64,000 nucleotides of DNA from Planococcus sp. MER TA 32b (GCA_023715185.1 JAMCAN010000004.1:1-64000), one strand, 5' to 3'. Positions 49,012-58,967 are shown, numbered from the stretch's first letter. Made by a program: numbers and translations. The notes: generated by a model not told the origin, from the sequence alone.

Positions 49012-50206
49012 TGTCTGGTCCAAGCGCCTCCACAGTTATACATTGGAAGTGCAGAATTATTTTAAATACATCTTTACCGGACATATTGCAGTAGTTCTGC
49101 TTTTTGCGATTGGGGCAGCTGGTTATGCCTACAGTGACTGGGTGCAGAATGTTCCGGAAGGCTTCCCGGCGGCTTTGCTGCTGGCCGCCATTTTTGGTGT
49201 GCTGCTCGCATACAGCCCGCCGTCTACTTTGCTGAAAGAGGCCGATATGGTTTATTTTTTGCCGCTGGAAAGCAAATTGGACGAATTTCTTAAGCCGGCC
49301 AGGAAATGGTCTTTCCTGTCACAGCTATATTTGCCGGCCATTGCATTTATCGTTTCATTGCCGATGGTCAACGCAATATACGGGCTGGAAACATCTTATC
49401 TGATTGGATTTCCTCTATTGCTGCTGATCATCAAATGGTGGAATGTCCAGACTGAATTTTCTTTCAGAAAAGCGTTCGCTGGCCAAAAATCATGGCTGGA
49501 CCGGTTGAGCCGTTTTGTAATGGCCTTCGCTTTTACATATTTCTACGTTGATAATCTGGTGTTGGTGGCCGCATTGTTTTTATTTGCCATGATCGTGTAT
49601 GGCAAATGGGTTCAGAACCGGGCGGCAGGGCTGCCGTTTCCATACGAGCATTTTGTACGGCTGGAAGAAAACCGCATGCTGCGATTCTATCAGTTCGCGA
49701 ATTATTTTACGGATGTCCCGCAGATCAAAGGGAAGATCAAACATCGCAGCTGGCTGAATTGGATTTATGGATTTATCGGGAAGAATCCAAAAGATGCCCA
49801 TTATTACCTTGTTTGGCGCACATTCATCCGTTCAGATGAATTGTATTACCTTTGGGTGCGGCTGACCTTGCTTTCGGTGGCTGGCGCCTTGCTCATTCCT
49901 TTCACGATTGCTATGGCCATCTTTGCAGGTGCCCTTGCGTTCGCAACTGCTATCCAAATATGGCAGGGGCTGAACCAGACCCAGCATTTCCGTATGGATA
50001 ACCTTTTTCCGTTGTCGCAGTATACGCGGCAGCACGCAGTGAAAAAACTGATAGTGATTTTACAGCTTGCCCAGGCCATATTGGCTGCGGCGGCTCTGCT
50101 GGTTACAGGCGCATATCTGTCAGCTGCAGTTATCTTTGCAGTCATAATTGTCGTCTCACTGGTAACATTGATGTTTTCCGCCAATAAAACCAAGAAGAAA
50201 AAATGA
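48995..50206 (+). CDS. ecsB: ABC transporter permease EcsB
   Basis: 403 aa with eight to ten predicted helices. Starts MKNLHDVWSKRLHSYTLEVQNYFKYIF, typical of EcsB. Central RAAGLPFPYEHFVRLEENRMLRFYQFANYFTDVP block is family-conserved. ATG 48995 is favoured over ATG 48986 (GAGGATG upstream). The third gene of the B. subtilis operon, ecsC, is absent; a terminator follows at once. Confidence 0.94.
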   Translation: MKNLHDVWSKRLHSYTLEVQNYFKYIFTGHIAVVLLFAIGAAGYAYSDWVQNVPEGFPAALLLAAIFGVLLAYSPPSTLLKEADMVYFLPLESKLDEFLKPARKWSFLSQLYLPAIAFIVSLPMVNAIYGLETSYLIGFPLLLLIIKWWNVQTEFSFRKAFAGQKSWLDRLSRFVMAFAFTYFYVDNLVLVAALFLFAMIVYGKWVQNRAAGLPFPYEHFVRLEENRMLRFYQFANYFTDVPQIKGKIKHRSWLNWIYGFIGKNPKDAHYYLVWRTFIRSDELYYLWVRLTLLSVAGALLIPFTIAMAIFAGALAFATAIQIWQGLNQTQHFRMDNLFPLSQYTRQHAVKKLIVILQLAQAILAAAALLVTGAYLSAAVIFAVIIVVSLVTLMFSANKTKKKK

Positions 50207-50246
50207 GAAATCCCGTTTCCGCAATATGCTGGAAACGGGATTTCTG
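50206..50246. terminator. bidirectional terminator ecsB / yhaA
   Basis: AAATCCCGTTTCC pairs perfectly with GGAAACGGGATTT; it overlaps the ecsB stop. Confidence 0.9.
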
Positions 50247-50249
50247 TAT

Positions 50250-51419
50250 TTAATGATGGGCTTTAATGGCGGCGCTCCCGAGTGTTTTTGCCGCAATCAG
50301 CATAGCCTCTTCTTTAAAGTCGAATTTCGGATGGTGATGGGGGTATACTTCGCCGTCTGGCATAGCCCCTGTAAGGAAAAAGGTGCCTGGAACCTTTTCG
50401 AGATAATAGGCGAAATCTTCGCCGATCATCAATGGAGGTGTGTTATACAATTTCTCGACGCCTGGAACCTGCTCAGCGACATCTTTTAAATACATCGTTT
50501 CCTTTTCGTGATTGACGAGAGGGGAATAGCCGCGATTATATGTGAATTCATAAGTGCATCCGGCTGCCAGGCAACTTCCGTGGATGACCCGCTCCATTTC
50601 TTCTTCCATCAGATTCCGTATCTCTTCATTGAATGTGCGGATCGTGCCTTTCAGAACTGCTTGGTCAGCGATGATGTTGAAAGGGTTCTCGGCGACAAAT
50701 GATCCGACCGATAAAACAGCTGACTCCAATGGGTCGACACGCCGTGATACCAGTTGCTGCAGGTTCATGACGATTTGGGAACCGAGCACGATGGCGTCTC
50801 TAGTATTATGCGGCATGGCGCCGTGCCCGCCGCGTCCCTGGATTTTCAGAGTGAAGCTGTCGGCCGCGGCGATAATCGGTCCGACGCGGTAATCAATTCG
50901 GCCGAAAGGAGTCATCGACCAAAGATGGGTGCCGAAAATCCGGTCTACACCGTCCAGCGCTCCGTCTTTGATCATCGCCATTGCGCCGCCGGGTACCAGT
51001 TCTTCGGCATGCTGGTGGATGAGTATATAAGTGCCTTCAAGTTCACTGCGCAAACTGTGAAGGATTTTGCCCAGCACAAGCAGGGTGGCGGTGTGGCCGT
51101 CGTGGCCGCAGGCGTGCATGACATTAGGCGTCTGGGATTTATAAGGAACATCTTTTTGATCCTGGATGGGAAGCGCGTCAAAATCCGCGCGTAAAGCAAT
51201 CGTCTTGCCTGGTTTTGCACCGCGCACTGTCGCGACCACCCCGTTGCCTCCGACCTTATGCCGCACTTCGACGCCTAATTGTTCATAATAATGCCGTATG
51301 TAATGCGCGGTTTTTGTTTCATTGAATGAAACCTCCGGGTGCATATGCAGGTGTCGGCGGATATCCACCATTTCCGGAAAAGCGGTATCCAGCTCTGCAT
51401 ATAATTTTTCAATCACCAA
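50250..51419 (-). CDS. yhaA: M20 family amidohydrolase YhaA
   Basis: 389 aa. Metal ligands in HACGHDGHTA, the Glu pair in HQHAEEL (where HQPAEE is more usual), and the late His in EDFAYYLEKVPG. Start IRRHLHMHPEVSFNE. Hydrolyses N-acyl amino acids or related amides; same spot as B. subtilis yhaA (after ecs). Start TTG 51419 or GTG 51416, both behind GAGGAGGGG. Confidence 0.93.
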   Translation of the reverse strand: MVIEKLYAELDTAFPEMVDIRRHLHMHPEVSFNETKTAHYIRHYYEQLGVEVRHKVGGNGVVATVRGAKPGKTIALRADFDALPIQDQKDVPYKSQTPNVMHACGHDGHTATLLVLGKILHSLRSELEGTYILIHQHAEELVPGGAMAMIKDGALDGVDRIFGTHLWSMTPFGRIDYRVGPIIAAADSFTLKIQGRGGHGAMPHNTRDAIVLGSQIVMNLQQLVSRRVDPLESAVLSVGSFVAENPFNIIADQAVLKGTIRTFNEEIRNLMEEEMERVIHGSCLAAGCTYEFTYNRGYSPLVNHEKETMYLKDVAEQVPGVEKLYNTPPLMIGEDFAYYLEKVPGTFFLTGAMPDGEVYPHHHPKFDFKEEAMLIAAKTLGSAAIKAHH

Positions 51420-51465
51420 TAAAACCCCTCCTCGAAAATATGTATTATTCAGTAAATAATAACAT

Positions 51466-51498
51466 AAAAAAAGAGAGCGAAACTCGCTCTCTTTTTTT
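51466..51498 (-). terminator. terminator of the antiporter gene
   Basis: AAAAAGAGAGCGA pairs with TCGCTCTCTTTTT, 3-nt loop; symmetrical A and T runs. Confidence 0.92.
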
Positions 51499-51499
51499 A

Positions 51500-52498
51500 T
51501 TAATATGTGAAGTTCATATATGATGCTACAAAATAAATGATGATGATGATGAACGAAGGAACCGCGTAAGTCGTAACTGACGCACTGTTCTTTCTGGCGA
51601 GCAAGTACAATGCCAATAATGACATGACCAATACGCCAGTCGCGATGATCATCGTTGCACCCGGTGTAGCAGCGGCAATCAGATTGCCATCCCGGTAAAC
51701 AGGGTCAGACAGGGCAAGGATGATCATGTTGAAAATGTTCGATCCCAGAATTGCGCCGACTGCCATATTGACATTGTTCAGACGCAAGGCGACGAATACA
51801 GCAATCGCTTCCGGCAGGGAAGTGGCAGCGGCAATCAGGAAACTGCCGATGAAACTTGAACCGATTCCTGTAATGACGGCAATCTGGTCACCTGTGATCG
51901 ATAGGGCAGTCCCCGCACCAAGAATGACCAATGCTGCAATGATGAAACGGATGATAGCCCCTTTTGCGGAAAGGTCGGCACTTGGGTTATCCGGTTCTTC
52001 TTCTTCAGCTGCAGCCGCTTCTGCTACCGGGTCGAGCGACGGCAGTTTATTGATGGCGACCATACCTATGATATAAACGGCGGCTATGATCAGAGCGTCG
52101 AGTCCTACACCCAGGATCTGTGTATCAATCCGGAGCCACAGGGCCATCATGACCAATACTGTCAATAGGATGCCAAGCAGGGATGTATAGATATTATCAC
52201 GGGATGCCCGGTCCAGAATGCGGCGCTTTCTCAACAGGAAGTCGAACGCTCCGAGGATGAATAAGTTGAATAGATTGGAGCCGATCATATTTCCGACGGC
52301 GATGTCGGCATTGCCGATGGCGGCAGCTGAGAAACTGGTTGAAACTTCAGGCAGGGAAGTGGCACCCGCCAACAGCAGCGTACCTACCATCATACCGCCC
52401 ATAGCTGTCTTTTCACTGATGACATCCGCATACTCCGACATTTTGATCGAAGCATAGACAGTTATGATGCCGGCTATTAAAAAATACACAAAAACCAA
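51500..52498 (-). CDS. Ca2+(K+)/Na+ antiporter, CaCA family
   Basis: 332 aa, ten or eleven helices, with the two inverted alpha-repeats of the family: GATSLPEVSTSF ... GNMIGSNLFN and AATSLPEAIAVF ... GAILGSNIFN. A cytoplasmic Glu/Ala-rich loop (EAAAAEEEEPDNPS) lies between the halves. Exchanges Na+ (or H+) against Ca2+. Start TTG 52498 behind AGGAGGAAA. Confidence 0.92.
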   Translation of the reverse strand: MVFVYFLIAGIITVYASIKMSEYADVISEKTAMGGMMVGTLLLAGATSLPEVSTSFSAAAIGNADIAVGNMIGSNLFNLFILGAFDFLLRKRRILDRASRDNIYTSLLGILLTVLVMMALWLRIDTQILGVGLDALIIAAVYIIGMVAINKLPSLDPVAEAAAAEEEEPDNPSADLSAKGAIIRFIIAALVILGAGTALSITGDQIAVITGIGSSFIGSFLIAAATSLPEAIAVFVALRLNNVNMAVGAILGSNIFNMIILALSDPVYRDGNLIAAATPGATMIIATGVLVMSLLALYLLARKNSASVTTYAVPSFIIIIIYFVASYMNFTY

Positions 52499-52554
52499 TT
52501 AAATTTCCTCCTGTTCTGGTATGTATTCGCTCCACGTTAAGCGGAGCCGTTCGA

Positions 52555-53064
52555 TCACTCTTCTTCAGGCTTCGCGGAATAAGTGGTGACGTACGAAGAA
52601 CCTGCAAAAATATTGACCGGTTTTGAAGGCGGTGCGCCTTCAGGTTTGGAATGCGCTTTTGAAAAGGCCTGAGATTCCTTCCATTTTTCAAAGAAAGCGG
52701 GAGATTCCCATTCAGTCAAAACGACGTAGGTGTCGGAATCCAGCGGCCGAAGCACACGGAAAGCGACGTAACCCGGTTCATTTTCAATCGCCCCTGCGCG
52801 ATTTTTGAAGCGGTGCTCAAAAATCGGGCGGCCTTCATCGGTTACCGGGATATTGTTGAAAACAAAAAAGCCTTTTTCTTTGAATTTGCCTGTACCATCC
52901 ACTACTTCATATCTGCGCGGGGTTTGGAAGATGCTTTTGCCTTCGGTTTCGTGCAGGATCAAGGTGGTATTTTCCCCTTGCATCACGACCATTGTTTCTT
53001 CAGGATGCTTTTCACGCATTTTCTTCATATATTCATATGTTCCTGTAGTCATGAATAAATTCAT
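52555..53064 (-). CDS. hmoB: heme-degrading monooxygenase HmoB-like
   Basis: 169 aa. N-terminal half MNLFMTTGTYEYMKKMREKHPEETMVVMQ and C-terminal ABM-type domain (RPLDSDTYVVLTEWESPAFFEKWKESQAF) match B. subtilis HmoB (YhgC). Opens heme to release iron. ATG 53064 has TTAGGAGGG upstream. Divergent from hemE: breakdown next to synthesis. Confidence 0.92.
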   Translation of the reverse strand: MNLFMTTGTYEYMKKMREKHPEETMVVMQGENTTLILHETEGKSIFQTPRRYEVVDGTGKFKEKGFFVFNNIPVTDEGRPIFEHRFKNRAGAIENEPGYVAFRVLRPLDSDTYVVLTEWESPAFFEKWKESQAFSKAHSKPEGAPPSKPVNIFAGSSYVTTYSAKPEEE

Positions 53065-53162
53065 CGATATCCCTCCTAAGTATATATTCAGTATAACTTT
53101 CCCTGAAAAAAAATACAGCAAATTCCCTTTGTCGATCTGGTGAATTCATTAACGTCTAATTT

Positions 53163-53191
53163 ATGACATTTGCCCGCAGAATCTATACAAT
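53163..53191 (+). promoter_or_regulatory. sigma-A promoter of hemEH
   Basis: ATGACA (53163-53168), 17-nt spacer, TACAAT (53186-53191), about 80 nt before the hemE start codon. Confidence 0.5.
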
Positions 53192-53272
53192 GGAAAACAG
53201 AGAGTCTATAGTATATACGGACATAAGAATGATATGCAGTGGACGATACATTTTGAAGGGATGTTTTTTGCA

Positions 53273-54316
53273 ATGACTTTTAACGATACTTATCTAAAGG
53301 CGGCCAGAGGAGAAAAGACGGATCACGTGCCAGTCTGGTTCATGAGGCAGGCAGGCCGTTCCCAGCCGGAATACCGCAAGATCAAAGAAAAATACTCGCT
53401 GGAAGAGATAACGCACCAGCCTGAATTGTGTGCATACGTCACGAAATTGCCGGTCGACCAATACAATGTGGATGCAGCAATTCTTTACAAAGATATCGTG
53501 ACTCCGCTGCCGGCAATCGGGGTGGACGTAAAAATCAAAGCGGGAATCGGTCCGGTGATCGACAATCCGATCCGCACAATGGAAGATATCAGCCGTCTTG
53601 GCCAGATCAATCCTGAACAGGATGTTGATTATGTCTTAAAAACGATCAAGTTATTGACGGAAGAACAATTGAATGTGCCGCTTATCGGATTTTCCGGGGC
53701 ACCATTCACGCTCGCCAGCTATATGATCGAGGGCGGACCGTCAAAAAGCTATAACAAGACAAAAGCGATGATGGTATCACAGCCGCAAATGTGGTTTGCG
53801 TTGATGGACAAACTTGCTGATACTATTATTCCATATGTTAAAGCACAAATTAAAGCAGGAGCAAAAGCCATCCAGATTTTTGATTCGTGGGTCGGAGCCC
53901 TTAATGTTGAAGATTACCGGATTTTCATCAAACCGGTTATGGACCGTATTTTCGATGAACTTCGGACAGAAGGCGTGCCGATGACGATTTTCGGTGTTGG
54001 AGCAAGCCACCTGGCGAAAGAATGGCATGAATTGCCAGTCGATGTAGTTGGACTTGATTGGCGCTTGCCGATTTCAGAAGCCCGCTCAATGGGATTGACG
54101 AAATCATTGATGGGGAACTTCGATCCTTCTTATCTATTGGCTGATTGGCCGGTGATCGAGGAGCGAGCGAAAAAGATCCTTGATATGGGCTTGCAGGAGG
54201 ATGGCTACATCTTCAATCTTGGGCACGGTGTATTCCCTGAAGTTAATCCGGACACATTAAAACGCCTTACTGCATTCGTACATGAATACAGTGCGGCATA
54301 CAAAGCTCAAAACTAA
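53273..54316 (+). CDS. hemE: uroporphyrinogen decarboxylase HemE
   Basis: 347 aa. Family start [20 protein letters not shown], with the conserved arginines and following aspartate (ILYKDIVTP). Also [19 protein letters not shown] and [12 protein letters not shown]. Converts uroporphyrinogen III to coproporphyrinogen III. Start ATG 53273 (MTFND) behind AAGGGATG. hemH follows after 27 nt. Confidence 0.96.
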   Translation: MTFNDTYLKAARGEKTDHVPVWFMRQAGRSQPEYRKIKEKYSLEEITHQPELCAYVTKLPVDQYNVDAAILYKDIVTPLPAIGVDVKIKAGIGPVIDNPIRTMEDISRLGQINPEQDVDYVLKTIKLLTEEQLNVPLIGFSGAPFTLASYMIEGGPSKSYNKTKAMMVSQPQMWFALMDKLADTIIPYVKAQIKAGAKAIQIFDSWVGALNVEDYRIFIKPVMDRIFDELRTEGVPMTIFGVGASHLAKEWHELPVDVVGLDWRLPISEARSMGLTKSLMGNFDPSYLLADWPVIEERAKKILDMGLQEDGYIFNLGHGVFPEVNPDTLKRLTAFVHEYSAAYKAQN

Positions 54317-54343
54317 TCGACTATAAAATTTCAGAGGTGACTG

Positions 54344-55276
54344 ATGATGAAAAAGACAATGGGTTTATTGGTAATGGCGTACGGTACGCCTTATAAAGAA
54401 GAAGATATCGAAAGATACTACACGCATATCCGCCACGGCCGCAAGCCAAGCGAAGAAAGTCTGGAAGATCTGCGCAGCCGCTACCAGGCGATCGGCGGAC
54501 TTTCTCCGTTGGCGAAAATAACTGAAGACCAGGCGAATGCCTTATGCGATCGCCTGAACGCTGTACAGGATGATATCGAATTCAAGGTTTACCTTGGTTT
54601 AAAACACATCGAACCATTCGTTGAAGATGGCGTTGAAGCGATGAAAAAAGACGGCATCACAGAAGCGGTATCAATCGTGTTGGCGCCGCACTTCTCAACA
54701 TTCTCCGTCAAATCCTACAATGGACGCGCAGCTGAAGCGGCGGAAAAAGCGGGCATCAGCCTGACTTCTGTGGAAAGCTGGTATACAGAACCGAAATTCA
54801 TCCAATACTGGAGCGAAAAAGTCAGCGCGGCATTTGCTGACATGTCAGAAGAAGAACGCGCGAAATCATGCCTGATCGTTTCTGCGCATTCATTGCCTGA
54901 AAAAATTATCGCAAACGGCGACCCGTACCCGGATCAATTGAAAGAAACGGCTGATTTGATCGCGCAGGCTGCCGGAGTTGAAAACTACGAAGTGGGCTGG
55001 CAAAGCGCCGGGCAGACGCCTGAACCTTGGATTGGGCCGGATGTACAGGATCTGACTCGTGAATTGCACGATGAAAAAGGCTATTACTCATTTGTTTATA
55101 CGCCAGTAGGTTTCGTGGCGGATCACCTGGAAGTTCTGTTTGACAATGATTATGAATGCAAAGTTGTCTGCGACGAAATCGGTGCAGCATACCGCCGTCC
55201 GGAAATGCCGAACGTTCAGCCATTGTTCATCGATGGCCTTGCTGATGTGGTCATGAAGAAATTGGCTGAGAAATAA
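54344..55276 (+). CDS. hemH: coproporphyrin ferrochelatase (HemH/CpfC)
   Basis: 310 aa, very close to the B. subtilis enzyme. Start [24 protein letters not shown], iron-binding His in [11 protein letters not shown], Glu in [13 protein letters not shown]. In Firmicutes it inserts Fe2+ into coproporphyrin III, before HemQ makes heme b. hemY (cgoX), the third gene of the B. subtilis operon, is missing here. Confidence 0.96.
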   Translation: MMKKTMGLLVMAYGTPYKEEDIERYYTHIRHGRKPSEESLEDLRSRYQAIGGLSPLAKITEDQANALCDRLNAVQDDIEFKVYLGLKHIEPFVEDGVEAMKKDGITEAVSIVLAPHFSTFSVKSYNGRAAEAAEKAGISLTSVESWYTEPKFIQYWSEKVSAAFADMSEEERAKSCLIVSAHSLPEKIIANGDPYPDQLKETADLIAQAAGVENYEVGWQSAGQTPEPWIGPDVQDLTRELHDEKGYYSFVYTPVGFVADHLEVLFDNDYECKVVCDEIGAAYRRPEMPNVQPLFIDGLADVVMKKLAEK

Positions 55277-55362
55277 TCGTTTTATTTTTCAGGCCTGGAA
55301 TATTGGGATTCGCGGGTGGATTTCCTGCAACCGGTGAATGAAATCTTGGAGGATCAAATCGA

Positions 55363-55836
55363 ATGAAAAAAATTATGTGGACGGCAGTATTAGCCGCCGT
55401 ATTATTGCTGGCTGCCTGTGGTGAAGAGGAAGATACATCCGGGGCTGGCATGAATGTAAACCCGATTGAAACTACTTTTAATTCACCTGGAACTGCTGAA
55501 CCAGGATCGGAAATGACGCTTTCGGTGACAGTGGTGCAAGGGGAAGAATTAGTGGAAGATGCTGATGAAGTGGTGTATGAGGTCTGGGAGTCCGGCTATC
55601 GCAGCGACAGTCAAATGCTGACGGCTGAACATATTGGCGACGGTGTTTATGAAGCCGAAACGGTATTTGAAGAAGAGGGGCTTTATTTTGCTCAGGCGCA
55701 TACTACTGCCCGTCGGCTTCACGTGATGCCCAAACTGGAGATTACAGTTGGTAACCCGGATCCTGAATCCATTGTTCCGGACGACAGCGATGATGCAGAA
55801 GGAATGGAAAAAATGGAAGACCATAGTGGTCATTGA
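55363..55836 (+). CDS. FixH/YtkA-like lipoprotein
   Basis: 157 aa. Signal peptide with lipobox LAAC (Cys19), then a beta-sandwich FixH-type domain (about 35-130) with YEVWESGYRSDSQML and EEEGLYFAQAHTTARRLHVMP. The acidic tail ends DHSGH. Family members are linked to copper delivery or cytochrome oxidase assembly; the Met/His near the end could bind metal (inference). SD GGAGGATC, 86 nt after hemH, so possibly the third gene of the operon. Confidence 0.85.
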   Translation: MKKIMWTAVLAAVLLLAACGEEEDTSGAGMNVNPIETTFNSPGTAEPGSEMTLSVTVVQGEELVEDADEVVYEVWESGYRSDSQMLTAEHIGDGVYEAETVFEEEGLYFAQAHTTARRLHVMPKLEITVGNPDPESIVPDDSDDAEGMEKMEDHSGH

Positions 55837-55863
55837 TACAGAAAATAATAGAAACTGCAAAAA

Positions 55864-55893
55864 TGCAGGCGCTCAGGCGCCTGCATTTTTTGT
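55864..55893 (+). terminator. terminator after the FixH-like gene
   Basis: GCAGGCGC pairs with GCGCCTGC around TCAG, followed by six T residues. Confidence 0.9.
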
Positions 55894-55926
55894 TTATATA
55901 TGAATTCAGAAGTTGATTCGCCTGAC

Positions 55927-56049
55927 TTATTCAGTGCAGGAACTGCATTTAGTACCATAGCATTCGTGCTGTTCTTCGATTTGTTCCCCACAAGTTGCAC
56001 ATTGTTTCGGCGGCAGGTTCTTGAAAAATTCGACTACGTTTTCAATCAT
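55927..56049 (-). CDS. yhfH: YhfH-family zinc-ribbon-like small protein
   Basis: 40 aa, starting MIENVVEFFKNLPPKQCATC. Four cysteines form two pairs (CATC and, after one further Cys, CSSC), typical of YhfH, which neighbours lplJ in B. subtilis too. AAAGGAG is placed well before the ATG at 56049. Probably binds zinc; function unknown. Confidence 0.85.
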   Translation of the reverse strand: MIENVVEFFKNLPPKQCATCGEQIEEQHECYGTKCSSCTE

Positions 56050-56092
56050 TCATCCCAGCTCCTTTTGTTATAGTACTGTGTTGATTAAACAT

Positions 56093-56121
56093 AGTGTATT
56101 ATAACAGTTTAGGGAAGTCAA
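56093..56121 (-). promoter_or_regulatory. promoter of yhfH
   Basis: On the minus strand TTGACT, 17-nt spacer, TACACT. Confidence 0.4.
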
Positions 56122-56191
56122 CTCTAAACCGTGAATAATTTTCAATAATCCGTTAAACTGAAATCAGGAAACAATTTAAAGGAGAGAGATT

Positions 56192-57184
56192 ATGTATTTC
56201 GTAGACAATAAAGGAATAACCGATCCACGCATCAATCTGGCTATTGAAGAATATCTTTTGAAAAACATGGACGTCGAGAAAGATCCTTTCCTGCTGTTCT
56301 ATATCAATGAACCTTCGATAATCATCGGGAAAAATCAGAATACGGCTGAGGAAATCAACACGGATTATGTTGATTCACACGGTATCCACGTAGTCCGCCG
56401 TCTGTCTGGGGGCGGAGCGGTATATCATGACCTTGGAAATTTGAATTACAGTTTCATCACAGTCGATGACGGGGAGAGCTTCCGTAATTTCCGTAAATTC
56501 ACAGAGCCTGTAGTAAAAGCGCTGAACGGTTTAGGTGTTAACGCTGAATTGTCCGGCCGCAATGACCTGATGGCTGAAGGTCGCAAAATTTCAGGAAACG
56601 CCCAATTTTCCACAAGAGGGCGTATGTACAGCCATGGAACGCTGATGTTCGATACGAATGTGGATGAAGTCGTGTCGGCGCTTAAAGTCAGCAAGGAGAA
56701 AATTGAGTCGAAAGGCATCAAGTCGATACGCAGCCGTGTAGCGAATATTTCCGAGTTTCTTGAAAAACCGATGACCGTCATGGAATTCCGTTCCGCGATT
56801 CTCCACTCCATTTTCGAAGGTGAAGAAAACGTGAAAATGTGGGAACTGACGGATGAGGATTGGGAAGGCATCCACGCAATATCCCGCGAACGCTATGGCA
56901 ATTGGGATTGGAACTACGGAAAATCACCGAAATTCAATGTGAAGCATTCCCATAGATTCCCTGTTGGTGGCATCGATGTGCGTCTGCAGGTCGAGAAAGG
57001 TTTAGTGGAAGACGCGAAAATCTTTGGCGACTTCTTCGGTGTGGGTGATGTTTCCGAACTTGAAACGGCTATTACTGGTGTGAAATACGAGCGCGCAGCT
57101 TTGGATGAGGCAATTGAGGGAATCGATATTCCGAAACTGCTTGGAGGCATCACAAAAGAAGAATTCCTGAAATTAATTTATTAA
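56192..57184 (+). CDS. lplJ: lipoate-protein ligase LplJ
   Basis: 330 aa. N-terminal domain with IIIGKNQNTAEEIN, VVRRLSGGGAVYHDLGNLNYSF (lipoyl-AMP site) and KISGNAQFSTRGRMYSHGTLMF (the conserved KxSGxA), then a C-terminal accessory domain. Attaches scavenged lipoate to the E2/GcvH proteins. SD AAAGGAGAG. Confidence 0.95.
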   Translation: MYFVDNKGITDPRINLAIEEYLLKNMDVEKDPFLLFYINEPSIIIGKNQNTAEEINTDYVDSHGIHVVRRLSGGGAVYHDLGNLNYSFITVDDGESFRNFRKFTEPVVKALNGLGVNAELSGRNDLMAEGRKISGNAQFSTRGRMYSHGTLMFDTNVDEVVSALKVSKEKIESKGIKSIRSRVANISEFLEKPMTVMEFRSAILHSIFEGEENVKMWELTDEDWEGIHAISRERYGNWDWNYGKSPKFNVKHSHRFPVGGIDVRLQVEKGLVEDAKIFGDFFGVGDVSELETAITGVKYERAALDEAIEGIDIPKLLGGITKEEFLKLIY

Positions 57185-57192
57185 GAAATAAT

Positions 57193-57222
57193 GAAGAGCC
57201 TGCTTTTAAGCAGGCTCTTTTG
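57193..57222 (+). terminator. terminator of lplJ
   Basis: AAGAGCCTGCTT pairs with AAGCAGGCTCTT with a 2-nt loop, followed by TTTT. Confidence 0.88.
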
Positions 57223-57257
57223 TTAGAATGGAAAGAAAAAGGAAAGGGGGATCTTTC

Positions 57258-57962
57258 ATGCCGGCGCAACGAATATTTATTGTGGAAGATGATTTGAAAA
57301 TAGCAGAGATGCTGGCGGAGACACTCCGGAAATATCATTACGAAGTGGAAACCGCCAAAGATTTCGACCGGATCCTGGAAGAGGCGGAAACATTCGATCC
57401 CCACTTGATTCTCCTGGACATCAATCTTCCTTCTTATGACGGCTATTACTGGTGCAGACAACTTCGAGTGACAACCACATGCCCAATTATTTTCATTTCT
57501 GCCCGCTCTGGCGAAATGGATCAGATTTTCGCATTGGAAAACGGCGGAGATGACTTTATAACGAAACCTTTCCATTATGAAATCGTCCTTGCAAAAATAA
57601 GGAGCCATCTCCGTAGAGCCTACGGAGAATATGCTTTGAAACAGGAAGAACGGACTGTGAAAGCAGGGCGCCTCACATTATATATGGAACGTATGGAACT
57701 GCATGTAAAAAACGAAGTGATCCCGCTGCAAAAGAAAGAAGCGACTGTGCTTGGGCTTCTGCTGGCCCAATATCCCAAAGTTGTTTCCAGAGAACAATTA
57801 CTGGAAGAGCTCTGGGACGACCAGGCGTTTGTCGACGAAAATACCCTCAATGTGAATATGACACGAGTGCGCAAGAAGCTGGCTGATTACAAAGTGCAAT
57901 CCATCATTGAAACTGTCAGGGGAGCGGGATATCGTATGTTGATCGATGAGGGGGAATTATAA
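57258..57962 (+). CDS. OmpR-family response regulator, BceR type
   Basis: 234 aa. Receiver with FIVEDDLKIAEML, Asp54 in ILLDINLPSYDG and Lys in DFITKPFHYE; winged helix with LQKKEATVLGLLL and ENTLNVNMTRVRKKLADY. Partner of the next kinase gene, whose ATG shares the last base of its stop. ATG 57258 follows AAAGGGGG. Confidence 0.92.
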   Translation: MPAQRIFIVEDDLKIAEMLAETLRKYHYEVETAKDFDRILEEAETFDPHLILLDINLPSYDGYYWCRQLRVTTTCPIIFISARSGEMDQIFALENGGDDFITKPFHYEIVLAKIRSHLRRAYGEYALKQEERTVKAGRLTLYMERMELHVKNEVIPLQKKEATVLGLLLAQYPKVVSREQLLEELWDDQAFVDENTLNVNMTRVRKKLADYKVQSIIETVRGAGYRMLIDEGEL

Positions 57963-58957
57963 TGATTCGCCTTTTCCTCAAAGAACATGCGGCTTTTATG
58001 GTGTTTCAGGCGGTATTGGTAGCTTTTATCATGATCCTTTATTGGCTGGACGGATTTCGGAATTTGGATACAGCCATATATTCGTTCGTCATCAGCACGC
58101 TGCTTACTTCTGCGTTCCTCGGCGCGCGTTATATCAAGCGCTACCGCTATTATAAGAAGATTATTGAAACACCTGCCGCTATGGAACATATGCTGCAAAA
58201 AGAAGGCAGGTCGCCCGAGCAGATCCAGAACGATTTGTATCTTCAGAAATTATACAAAGTCTATCAGAATGAAGCCCAGGCTTTGTATGCCGCGCAGTCC
58301 AGGCATCTTCAATTCATGAATCAATGGGTGCATCAGATGAAAACGCCGATTTCTGTCATTCAGCTGCTTCTTCAAAATCCCGGCGAACTGGATAAAAGCA
58401 GTGTAGCCGAAGAAATTGATCGTCTGAAAGCCAGTCTGGATACGGTGCTGATGAATGCCCGGTTAGATACATTTGAGCAGGACATGCAGATTGAACAAGT
58501 GAACCTGCAATCCTTGGCAAGGGAAATCATTACGGAAAACAAGCGTCTGTTCATCTCCAAACAAGTTTATCCGGTAATTGAGGTGGATGAAAAATTCTTC
58601 GCTGCCACAGATCGTAAATGGATGAAATTCGTGTTTGGCCAGTTGATCACCAACGCTGTCAAATACACTTTCGAAAAAGATAAAAAAGTATATATTACTG
58701 CTTCCTGCCAGGAAAGCCACATTCACTTCTCCATCCGCGATGAAGGGATCGGGATACCGTCCACTGATTTGGCCAGAGTGACGAAAGCTTTCTTCACAGG
58801 AGAAAACGGCAGAAAAACTGCCGAATCCACTGGTATGGGACTGTACATTGCGAAGGAAGTCTGTAAAAGGCTTGGCCACGAACTGACGATCGAATCCGCA
58901 GTTGGCCAAGGAACAACGGTATCCATCCTCTTTTCAAATCAGGATACCGTTTCATAG
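57962..58957 (+). CDS. intramembrane-sensing histidine kinase, BceS type
   Basis: 331 aa. Two close helices (about 10-29 and 37-57) with almost no extracellular loop, then the dimerisation motif FMNQWVHQMKTPISVIQ with His124 and ATPase motifs LITNAVKYTF, IRDEGIGIP, GMGLYIAKEV. Without a sensor domain it is expected to be driven by the ABC permease below. Confidence 0.92.
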   Translation: MIRLFLKEHAAFMVFQAVLVAFIMILYWLDGFRNLDTAIYSFVISTLLTSAFLGARYIKRYRYYKKIIETPAAMEHMLQKEGRSPEQIQNDLYLQKLYKVYQNEAQALYAAQSRHLQFMNQWVHQMKTPISVIQLLLQNPGELDKSSVAEEIDRLKASLDTVLMNARLDTFEQDMQIEQVNLQSLAREIITENKRLFISKQVYPVIEVDEKFFAATDRKWMKFVFGQLITNAVKYTFEKDKKVYITASCQESHIHFSIRDEGIGIPSTDLARVTKAFFTGENGRKTAESTGMGLYIAKEVCKRLGHELTIESAVGQGTTVSILFSNQDTVS

Positions 58958-58967
58958 GAGGATAAAA

